The notes under the pieces were generated by a model, which was not told the DNA's origin, ran no database searches, and saw nothing but the letters and a program-made list of their open reading frames with translations. The translations under genes and the position numbers were made by a program. DNA of 64,000 nt from Craterostigma plantagineum (taxonomy: Eukaryota; Streptophyta; Magnoliopsida; Lamiales; Linderniaceae): the NCBI GenBank assembly GCA_027422505.1, contig JAPQWV010000012.1, positions 20,434,001 to 20,498,000 on the forward strand. The letters run 5' to 3'. Each line of letters begins with the position of its first letter. Positions within the stretch are counted from its first letter, which is position 1. Positions 46,701-55,782 of this stretch are shown piece after piece.

Positions 46701-46989
46701 CGGTTGAAATCATCTTTACAAGGAATAAATGATTCTTATGATTATCGAAACATGTATAATGTGGATATCAAATTGATCGTCATAAAATAATGAATAAATT
46801 GGATGTGGTTATTTATCTTTATCATATAAATCACATGAAATAAAGATGATTTTATGATTTGGTGAAATACAGGATGAGGATAATTAATAAATAAGAGAGA
46901 AAATGTATGAACCACATGATTTAAATTTCAACGGTGATCTTTTGGGACGTAGAGTGGCCAATAATTTGTGGAATAGATGATTTCATGCG
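46701..46989. mobile_element. MULE-like MITE copy B (289 bp)
   Basis: Flanks ACAAAATGG (46692-46700) and ACAAAACGG (46990-46998) agree at 8 of 9. The ends are CGGTTGAAATCATCTT on the left and, inverted, CGCATGAAATCATCTA on the right. A 9-bp duplication with such ends points to a Mutator-like MITE. Its core matches copies A, C and a segment at 12650-12785. Confidence 0.7.
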
Positions 46990-47296
46990 ACAAAACGGGC
47001 ACCCCTTAATGACAACAATCATCATTTTTTAGTGATGATACGTGAGACCGTTCTAGTTATAGATTTGCCAAAACACGTCGGACAATAGCGGTAATTGTCG
47101 AGGATTTGGATCTTATCAATGTCTTGATGGTAATTCAGTTAAATGCACAAGTTCCATTCAGCGATCATCGCTTACGAGACTAGTCATGTCTTAATGTATC
47201 TTTACTAAAGATACTTTGACAATAAAAGTGGCAGAACGGTCGCCGTCGTTCCACGACAATGCTACGGAAATGAACCACTCGTATCTATATATTGTT

Positions 47297-47338
47297 AGAT
47301 TTGGCTTAGTGGGCTTATAAAGCCCAAAAGCCAAATCT
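47297..47338. repeat. Short perfect-arm hairpin
   Basis: The outer arms AGATTTGGCTT/AAGCCAAATCT (11 bp) and inner arms GGGCTT/AAGCCC (6 bp) surround a 3-base loop. It could be part of an LTR terminus. It is too short to be called a miRNA precursor. Confidence 0.6.
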
Positions 47339-47754
47339 GAGCGGTTTTAATTAATCGAGATGTCACCATTGATAAATGATTCTTTTGCTATAATTTATAC
47401 TCCTTATAAGAGCATTACCAGTTGATATTAATATAAATTTCTTCGAATATTATGCTTTTACGTTTATATTGCATATTCGACGGATATTGGAGAAAAGAAC
47501 TACACCTGACGGACTTGAACAGAATCAAGGATCTTCAAGACCAATATTGGCCCAAAAAACTATTGGGCCCAATAATAAAAATCAGCCCAAGAAAAGTCCC
47601 AAGCCCAATTCCAATTGTTTCAAAAAAAAAAGAAAGAAAGATATATACAAGGTCACATACACGAATGGCGGAGCAAAAGATTAAGACAGCTCAAGGAAGA
47701 AAAATGAAGATCACGCCATTTTTGAGCAGTCAAGAAAAGATATTGTCTCCCCTC

Positions 47755-47775
47755 TATAATCTATAAATAAGGCAA
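47755..47775 (+). promoter_or_regulatory. TATA box of a possible LTR promoter
   Basis: CTATAAATAAGGC near 47763 precedes a segment that looks like a transcribed leader. It is the most TATA-like site in this intergenic block. Confidence 0.3.
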
Positions 47776-49046
47776 GCATGGACGAAAATTGGAGGAGGAA
47801 CAAAAAAGAAGAAGAGCAAATCCTCACTTAAGCTGCCATCGACGCAAACACCAAGCACCCACCTATCAGCTGTGTGTATTCTGTTGTTAGGTTGAGAGCA
47901 AGAGCTGTGAGCAGCGAGCGAGTAGCGAACGAGCAGTGCAATTCCTTTCGAGGAAAGGAAAAGCTGGACCCCCATCACCTGTTCGACAAAACTCCTCAAC
48001 GAAGGTCTAACCGCGGAGCCTAAATTCAGGGAAGAAACATGTATTTTTCTTTGTTATTTAGGCTCCTCGTTGTGTTTCATATGAGTGGCTAAGTTCCATA
48101 GTATTTGAGATTAGATGAACCCTAGCGAGATCGTACGTATGTTGGACGTATTATTAATATGCTTTTTATTATGACTCGTTTACGATTTATGCTATTGTTT
48201 TGATTATATCTATCTGCTCGGAATAGTTGTTGGAAAATCGTAGGCTACGCTCGAGGGAGGGGCGAACAATTAGACCACTCGTAAACGAGCAGAATAAACT
48301 CATTGCTAGAGATAGGTTGAACTATCCCGTCGGATTAGAGTCAAATCTAATAGCGGGATTCATCGTGTTTTATTATGCGGTCTGCGATTAAGTAGTTAGG
48401 GAAGCTTGTCCAGCTATTTAAACGTAGATTAGTTGTTGCGAGTCAAATCGAGTAACCGCAGTTTCGCCCAATCGTAGAAATTCGTATACATATCATAGGA
48501 ATCCTCACGGTCTAATATTTAGCAAAATATATTACTTATTTGTCGTTCGGTCGAGCTAGGGGGATTCGAAGTCTCAGATACGTTTTCGTTCATAAGGTCG
48601 TCCGTTTTTATATTTTTATTAAACTGTTTATTTTAAGTGTATCGTTATTTAAATTTTCAAACATCACAAAATTTCCACTAGAATATTTAAACTTGAGTTT
48701 TTTTATATAAAATAGTTCCCTTGGGTTCGATAGTCGAATGCTTGCCATTTCTATACTATTTTCGAGGTGCACTTTCCTGTCGAGCGTAGGATAGTGGTCG
48801 ATATTCGTTTTAAATTTTATAACTCGATCCGCTCGATCAACCGTCCATCGAAACCTGAACTTGATGAACGATTCATAAAAAGAGCGTTTCGAGGAAAATC
48901 CAACGAATATTCGGCTCAAAATCGATGTAAGATGAATGAGAAATTAATTTTTTCGTATTTGGCCCATTTAATGGTCTTTTAATAGGCCCATGTAGAAATC
49001 CAGTTGTTCCATGTTTGCAACCGTTTGAGAAAACCATGTTACACAC

Positions 49047-49366
49047 CGCACGAAATCATCTGTCTCAAAAACATGTCTCCCTCTATGTCCCAAAATGATC
49101 ACATCCGTTAAAATTTAAATCCGACGGTTCACAAATTTTCCTTTTTATTGATTAATTATTTTAATTCCATAGTCCACCAAATCATAAAATCGTCGTTATT
49201 TCATGAGATTTATATGATAAAAATAAATAAACACATCCAGTTTATTCCTTGTTTTATGATGATCGATTTGATATCCATATCATATATTTTTCGATAATCA
49301 TAAAAATCAATTTAAATGAGTGGGACATGAAATGGGATAGGATTATGGGACAGAGGATTTCAACCG
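49047..49366. mobile_element. MULE-like MITE copy C (320 bp)
   Basis: The 9-bp target duplication GTTACACAC is exact at 49038-49046 and 49367-49375. The ends are CGCACGAAATCATCTGTCTC on the left and, inverted, CGGTTGAAATCCTCTGTCCC on the right. It is inverted relative to copy B. It is the best-preserved copy and defines the family's termini. Confidence 0.8.
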
Positions 49367-49734
49367 GTTACACACTGCCCTGGAAGATTAGTCATGCTGG
49401 GTGTCTTACAAGCGATGTTGAGATCATGGTTTTGAATTCCGGCGACCTGACCTATCAAAAATTCAGTCCGATCCCGTGTCGCGTCGTTTTTAAAAATAAA
49501 TAAATAAAAATATTCGATTTCTAATAATACAAAATAGGAAAAATAAATAGGGCGTGGCTTCGGCTGCGAGGAGGGCCCTCGGAGCCAACAATCAAAGCGA
49601 TCTTTCATTTTCGAACTTCTCGAATTAGGTTTTTTCGGTGTTCTCGTTGAAACACGCGGGCCCTGTTTGTCGAAGCCAGCCATGCGGTTAGCAAATTAGG
49701 AAACTCTAGTATAGTATAAACTAGAGACGGACTT

Positions 49735-50205
49735 TTTTTCCCCTAAAGGGGGGAGGGTTATAGGGAGTACTCCGTTCGTAGACTTGATTGATCCTGGAAC
49801 GAATGGCAAGTGCTTTTCCTTGTGTAGATCCTATTTCAACGGGAACTTGATCCGCCTACACGTCCTCTCTCTACGGTACCCTTCTGTGATCACTAAACGT
49901 TCTGGACCAAAAAAAGGGATAGCAGCTATTGAATCCAAGCCAATAGCAATCATGCACCTAAACTAAAGAAAAACATAGAAAGACTTGGTCTTCTCCTAGT
50001 AACTTTTAGGTTCTTGCTCTGGTTTCAAGGAATCCCTCACCCAGTTCCTCTGGGCGGCGCCTTCGCAGTCCGGGATTTTATAAGGCTGAATCCAGCAGAG
50101 ATGGGCCTTGAGACGGGATCCACTACAATTTCGTCTAGTGGTGAAGCTGTGGGTATGAACTCTATGGCTTGTGCTTGGGTTCAAATCCATCATCCAACAC
50201 CATGA
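49735..50205. other. Organelle-like insert, probably mitochondrial
   Basis: The base composition is more balanced than the flanks, and open stretches of codon-like text (CTGGTTTCAAGGAATCCC, GGCGGCGCCTTCGCAG) occur with no plant-nuclear gene structure. The style is that of plant mitochondrial intergenic DNA. I could not identify a gene, so the call rests on general appearance. Confidence 0.3.
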
Positions 50206-51001
50206 TTTTTATTTTATAATTAACTTAGTAACTCGCTAGCTTAGTTTTATTCAAATTTGACCCCAATTCATAGATTTTATACTTGACATACAATTAGTTT
50301 ATAACAACTCACGCAATTTACTTTTATCTAATCTTAGCCTTTAAATTTATAAAATTATAATTTGAAAAAAGTTCATAAACACATGTATATTTTCCATATT
50401 ATTTGATTGATTCGTATGTAAAATATATATTTATTATATTTAAGATACGGATTTTACTCCGGTTTGATTTCAATTTTATACCGGTTAAACCACTAAAGTT
50501 TCTGGTCCGGTTTAAGAACCTTTGTTGAGATTCAAATTCATCTTAGATTGAATTTAATGTAAAACTGCAATTACGTTGTGCTGAAACATCTCATGACAAA
50601 AGAAAAGGCGAGGGGAAACTTCATTGTTTCATTCATACTCGAGAAAGTTAAACATAGTTAGAATAAACGGATAACTACATAGTAGCAAGAGAAACTACCT
50701 CACCACGACCTTTCTATTCTTTTCCCAAAAGTGAGAATAAGGAAAAAAAGATCAAGAAGTGAAAAGAAAAAGAAAACCCACTAATTTAAAAAGATGTTTC
50801 TTGACTTGTTGAAAACTCATATTGAAAGTATTTTGGTATCCCATGGTTATGATTATTATTTGGTTTATTTATTAATAAAGGTAAAGAAAATGCGCGAACC
50901 TAATCATACCTTCAAGAACAAAACGAAACAAACCTGTGCCCATATACATAATGAATTTCGTAAATAATTTGCAACAGGGGCCATCGGTATATTAAATTTT
51001 T
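50206..51001. other. AT-rich intergenic stretch without recognised gene
   Basis: No open frame of interest, no repeat ends and no clear regulatory element. Confidence 0.4.
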
Positions 51002-51503
51002 TGGGAAATTTAGCTTGATATCCCTGTATTTAAGACTTTTTCAGTGGGTGTCCAACGTTATTTTCAATTGTAGGTACATATGTGTTTAAGACTTTTCCAA
51101 TTGTTATCCACTTTTCAATACAGTTAGTACCATGTGTTTAAGGTTTTTCTAATTGGTGTTCAAAGTGTTTTCAAGGTATCTCTAACATACAATGATTTTA
51201 AAAAACTACAAATATGATTTTTTAGGTATAGGAACCATTTTTAGCCATTCTAGAATTTCATTAGCAATTAACGAGGTTTACATCTAGAAAATCTCATTTT
51301 TAGTCAGTTAACTTAAAATCACGACGACATACGTTATGGGATACCTACTTTGAAATCACTTTGAACACTAATTGAAAAAGCCTTAAACACAGCCAGGGGT
51401 ACCAACTTATTTTGGATAGCAGTTGAAAAAATCTTAAACATTGGGGTACCTATCGAAATTTAAAATAACTTTTTGTACCGGGGTAACAAGTGGAATTTTC
51501 CAA
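51002..51503. mobile_element. Foldback-type element with modular arms (about 500 bp)
   Basis: Left arm 51002-51190 and right arm about 51315-51503 are inverted copies. Matching blocks are TTTAAGACTTTTTCA(G/A), CCAATTGTTATCC-like text, GGTACC(A/C)C(A/T)TG and GTGTTCAAAGTG. Each arm is itself made of about 45-bp modules (GTGTTTAAG, then TTTTTC, then ATTGGTGTCCA). The termini are TTGGGAAATTTAGCTTG and, inverted, TTGGAAAATTCCACTTG. No target duplication is confirmed. Confidence 0.6.
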
Positions 51504-52317
51504 GTTTTTCTTTTACCAAAATAATGATTTTACGTTCAATGTAATCAAAATTAAAGATTTGGGCGTTGGGTGGAGTAATGAAGGCTTTGTTTCTTGTCCT
51601 TTACTAGTGGGTGGGGTTGTGTTTATTGAATTTGTTGAGCCGTGTGAGTTGGGGGCCCCACATTTTGTCGGCTTGTCTTTTGGCATAAATTCATTTTTGT
51701 CCCCACTCGACGAGCAAACCTAAGCTATGAGTCTCTTCCAACTTACGACTCATCAACTATCAATATCAATTATTTTTTTGTTTTTGCATTTTATTTTGTT
51801 TTACATTTCAACGTACCAAAGGAGGCGTCGCCTTGGACTTGGTCGAGTCATCCATGGTAAAGCAAGATTTACGACTTCTTTTCTTTTGATTTTATTTCTT
51901 GTGAACGTAAAACTTTTTGGGTTTATTGAAAGAGAAGGGGTAAAACAAATTACTTTCTTCTGTAAAGTTTAATTAGGTTCCAACCTTTTCTATAACATAT
52001 GTTTATGTCTACATTATACACTCATTTGGTCTAATTCAAGTACGCTCAAATTATGACTAAGTGACGATTTTACGTACTATCATACCTAGGTTGTTGCACC
52101 AGCCAACTTCATTACGTGCAATTTAAATAATATTATTCCATGTGTCACAATTTGATAGGACTTGCATCTTAACAAGCAGTAGGTTACCTTATCAAATATA
52201 TTTTATATAATATGTATAATTATACTTTTATGTCATTAGTATACGCAGTCGTATCTCAGAACGTTTTCTAGACAAACTCAAATTTAATCAGTATAACCGG
52301 AAGATACGAATCCCTAA
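51504..52317. other. Intergenic stretch without recognised gene
   Basis: Two short plus-strand open frames (51490-51723, 51727-51972) show no recognisable domain and no splice context. They are most likely chance. Confidence 0.4.
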
Positions 52318-52795
52318 TAGGGGTGGTCGCCGTTCGGTTAACCGGTCGAACCGACCAAAATACCGAACATTCGGTACGAACCGAATACCGAACCTAAAAT
52401 TTGGTTTGGTATTCGGTTCTTTTTTTTTAAAAAAAAATTCAGCAATTCGGTTCGATATACCGAATCGAACCGAATTATCGAAATTTATATTTATTATTAA
52501 AAAAATATATTAAATATGATAAAATTAAACAAAAACTAATATATTTAATATGTTAAAATTTAAAAAATAGTAACAACTCAGTTATACCGAATTTTTGTTT
52601 TTTTTTTACTTTTTTTTTAAATATTTCGGTTAACCGTTCGGTTAACCGAATTACCGAACTAAAATTCAGTATAACAGAATATATCGAACCGAGAAATTCA
52701 ATTCAGTATTCGGTTTTGAAATTATCCGAACCGAAACTTCGGTTAACCCAAATTTAGGTTCGGTTCGGTACGGTTCGTACCTAACTGACAACCTA
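52318..52795. mobile_element. hAT MITE (478 bp), CGAACCGAA-iterating
   Basis: The 8-bp target duplication ATCCCTAA is exact at 52310-52317 and 52796-52803. The termini are TAGGGGTGGTC on the left and TAGGTTGTCAG as the inverse of the right end. The interior repeats TTCGGTT, AACCGAA and GGTTAACCG words around an A/T centre. Confidence 0.85.
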
Positions 52796-52846
52796 ATCCC
52801 TAAGAACGTTAGGGATTAAAAAAAGAGACTTTTCATTTTAAGCCCC

Positions 52847-53184
52847 GTCAGAAGTTTCATTTAGGATTCAGGCCCTGTCAGTAAAAAAAATGTTTTATTT
52901 CTGTAGTACCACTTCATTGCTCTGAAATAACAAAATTTTGTAACACAAAACGATCATCCGGCACCAGTTAATGATCATCCGATATCAGTTCATTTATGCG
53001 GTACCACTTTCTGAAATAACAATATGTTGAAAGTTTGTAACACAAAACGATCATCCTATACCAGTTCATATAACTTGTATACCATTTTTTTAGTTAGGTC
53101 CTTATCTCTAAATTTTACAGAAATAGTGTACTTTAAACTAAAGTTTTGTCTGAGAGGGTCTGAATCTTAAATTAAACTTCCGAC
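52847..53184. mobile_element. MITE with about 36-bp terminal inverted repeats (338 bp)
   Basis: Left GTCAGAAGTTTCATTTAGGA and inverted right GTCGGAAGTTTAATTTAAGA continue for about 36 bases (ATTCAG(G/A)CCCT(G/C)TCAG). The interior holds a direct repeat, GTAACACAAAACGATCATCC, twice. The target duplication is not resolved. Confidence 0.6.
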
Positions 53185-53374
53185 CACCCTCAATTCAATA
53201 TACCCTTGAAAAAACAACACAACCCATAAAAATCGACAAAAAATGTCCAATAAATTCAATGCGATGGCCATGACTTAGATATTAATTATTACAAACATGC
53301 CTATTATAATAGTTATTAACACATTTAAACCTATTTTTTCAAATAACATAATTATAAAGGGCTTATTTTGCAAT

Positions 53375-53412
53375 ATAAACTAGTACTCCTTGCACACTCT
53401 AACGTGTGTGCT
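53375..53412 (-). mobile_element. Helitron 3' terminus (minus strand)
   Basis: On the minus strand a stem-loop with GCACAC/GTGTGC arms is followed by about 8 bases and CTAG, then T. It is almost the same as the 3' end of the Helitron at 8622-9072. The 5' terminus was not located; a Stowaway MITE lies just inside. Confidence 0.55.
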
Positions 53413-53420
53413 ATAATATA

Positions 53421-53661
53421 GTCCCTCCGTCCCACTATCTTTTGTACATTTTACTAAATTGAGCGTTCCACATCTTTTGTACATTTCCTAATTTAGTAAA
53501 AAACCATCACAAACAATCAATATAATAATATTAAATATTCTTAAAAGACGTGTCAAAATATACAATTTTTTACTTTTAATTGTACTATATTATTAAAATA
53601 TTCAGTTTCTTAAAAACCGCAACACACCCCAAAAGTCCATAAATTACTAGGACAAAGGGAG
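53421..53661. mobile_element. Stowaway MITE (241 bp)
   Basis: Flanked by TA on both sides (53419-53420 and 53662-53663). The ends are GTCCCTCCGTCCCACTA on the left and, inverted, CTCCCTTTGTCCTAGTA on the right: the CTCCCTCCGT-type terminus of Tc1/mariner Stowaway elements. Confidence 0.8.
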
Positions 53662-53884
53662 TATAAATATATAAATTTGATATTGTCTAATTGATAACTA
53701 TTATTTAAATTTGGTTATGTATGTATATAAATTATAAGATTAAATATTAATAGTTTTTAACTAAAAATAGTAATTAACAAATCTAGTAAATAGAGTCAAT
53801 GAGATATTTTGCATTTTATTATTTAATTTATTTTTAAATTTAGATATCAAATTGAGATCCAATTGAGACACACCCCTCTGCTTA

Positions 53885-54811
53885 AGAGCAACTCCAATGG
53901 AGCTGCAAATCCCATAAAACGGGGTAAAATTATTCCAATGGAACCTCAAAATCAAACCAAAAATGCGATTACTGTTTCTCTCTCCTAATTAAAACGCATA
54001 GTTGCGTCTGGAACGGAAAAGATGCGTTTCAAGTTCTGTATTTGCATAAAGGCCATTTATTTGTTTGGGTTTTACAACGTAGACGGCAGTACGCCCTTCT
54101 ACTTGGAAGTCAAGAGGTCAATTACTCACCGCCTCGACCTAACATTCTTCGAAAGGGGTTTGGACGGCGGCGCCGATTCTCCTTCGCCTTCGATTCCCGG
54201 GTCGGGTTTTTAACCGTTGGAGAAAAGGAAAATAGCTCGACGAAGAAGACGATCGATGATTGGGGACCGATGGTGGGGAAGATGATGATGACGCATACTG
54301 TTCAAATGGAGAAATAGCTCGACGAAGAAGACGATCGATGATTGGGGATGACTGGCAATAATCTTGATACCCATACACTTAATAAAAATTGCAAAACTGC
54401 CATGGACTAATAATGAATTAATTATTTTATTCAAATAATTCGATTTGTACTTACTATTATTCCTCATTTGATTTATTTTAGGTTTTATTTCTTTAAAATT
54501 TCAGTCCTTTTATAATATTATTATGATTTCAATTTCAAGAATTTAATTAACTAAATAAGTCAATATTATAAATTTTTGTGAACTTTAATGATGGTAATTA
54601 TTCTGATAATTAAGCGGATGAAGTATCATTTATATTTTTAAAAAATAATTAAATATTAATATAACATAAAATAATAAAATAATGATGGTATTAGGTTTAG
54701 AGGAAAATATAGAGGAGATGGTTGGAGTTGTCAATACTGTTTAAACTGTATGTATAGAGGAATTTAACTGTAGCAACTTTATATATAGAGAGAATGATTG
54801 AAGATGGCCTT
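53885..54811. mobile_element. Harbinger-like non-autonomous element candidate
   Basis: The left end GAGCAACTCCAATGGAGC and the right end (inverted GGCCATCTTCAATCATTC) lie next to TTA/TAA. The inside includes 54000-54380, with a Gly/Arg-rich chance frame and a duplicated 36-bp block. The ends match only loosely, so the boundaries are uncertain. Confidence 0.35.
54231..54350 (+). repeat. 82-bp-spaced direct duplication
   Basis: AATAGCTCGACGAAGAAGAC and the following GATCGATGATTGGGGA occur at 54231 and again at 54313, with 46 bases of GATGATGATGACG-type text between. Confidence 0.8.
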
Positions 54812-54879
54812 AGAATATACACTATGGCTCTGTCATGTAGTTGTTCAAAATGTTAGGTCGTACTTCCTCAGGCCCTGCT

Positions 54880-55116
54880 TTTATTATTAATTTTATTAAT
54901 TTTGTTGTGATTAAATTTAAAATAATATTTGTGGTCTAATTAGTAAAGTTATAAAATATGTGGGTAGTATTGAAATTTATAATTGGTATGAAAGTGAATA
55001 TTACATAATAATCTTTTGAGTTTGAGAATGAGTTGACCGGTTGGAGAAGAATTACTGCATTTTGAGTTTGAGTATGCGTTTGAGTTTGAGAATGAGTTTC
55101 TCGCTTGGAGATGATC
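54880..55116. mobile_element. PIF/Harbinger-type MITE, right part
   Basis: GAGTTTGAGAATGAGTTT and TTGGAGATGATC at about 55086-55116, with ATTACTGCATTTTGAG before them, are the inverse of the element starting at 11503. TAA follows the end. Confidence 0.5.
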
Positions 55117-55745
55117 TAATAAAAGAGTAGAATACAATCATGTCAGTATAAGTCGAGTATTGAAGGCTCGGTAACAAAGCAAAGCAAAGAAAAGTCGCAA
55201 ACTTCGATGGTACGCTGTCCACAGTTGTTTGTACCATCAACAGCAAACAAACCAAAAAAGCTTTTTCTTTTCTTTTCATCCTCTCAACAAAAAATTAAAA
55301 AAATTGCTTTTTTTTTTCCCTCCTAACAACAACAGCAAAAATGGTCCCATTTATGGCGAAATCTATAATGTCATTGACACCCACAAACCCAACACAGAGA
55401 CCCCACAAGCACTCGTTATCATCTTTTCTCACCCCTTCATATTTATTCCTTCTCCCCACTTTCCCCTCAAAATTCCCCCTTTTTCCCCATTTCATTAAAG
55501 GCGGTTCTTGATGATCAATTTCTGTCCTCGTTGATTTTCCAGCCTCGAAAAATCGTTTCTTGAGGGGTAAACTGAGTTTTGCCCCTTTGTGGGGTCTTCT
55601 TTCCTCTTTTTGAGGACTTGTTCCGTTTGGCGCAATGCGACCAAATGGCCTTTGTGCTGTTTAGCACGTGTACCTTTAATTCAGTAATGGCAAGTTATCG
55701 TTGGAAAAAAAAAAGGGGTAAACTGAGTTGGGTCGGGTCGGGTGG
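55117..55745 (+). promoter_or_regulatory. Promoter and 5' leader region of the Aux/IAA gene
   Basis: 55250-55500 is a CT-rich leader-like stretch typical of plant 5' UTRs. Two upstream ATGs lie at 55635 (10-codon frame) and 55645. The second opens a frame running past the main start. GGGGTAAACTGAGTT occurs twice (about 55563 and 55713). No canonical TGTCTC auxin element was seen in this stretch. Confidence 0.45.
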
Positions 55746-55782
55746 ATGTCTGATTTGTCCACAGAAGAGGAAAGCGCCATGA
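55645..55782 (+). CDS. Upstream open reading frame overlapping the Aux/IAA start
   Basis: ATG at 55645 opens a 45-codon frame that ends with TGA at 55780-55782, 37 bases beyond the main ATG at 55746 and in a different frame. If the transcript includes 55645, ribosomes using this ATG would pass the main start. The peptide has no recognisable motif. Evidence is positional only. Confidence 0.35.
   Translation: MAFVLFSTCTFNSVMASYRWKKKRGKLSWVGSGGCLICPQKRKAP

Larger units (their letters stand above)
46999..49046. other. Intergenic stretch with a possible LTR-like segment
   Basis: No gene is recognised. 47297-47338 is a near-perfect hairpin (AGATTTGGCTT...AAGCCAAATCT with an inner GGGCTT/AAGCCC). 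TGTTAGAT at about 47293, a TATA box at about 47763 and a leader-like segment to about 48040 suggest the promoter part of an old LTR. No second LTR and no coding region were found. The rest is AT-rich and unassigned. Confidence 0.35.

Noticed and set aside
47297..47338. Hairpin considered as a miRNA precursor
   Set aside because: Arms are only 11 plus 6 bp with a 3-base loop, too short for a plant miRNA stem.
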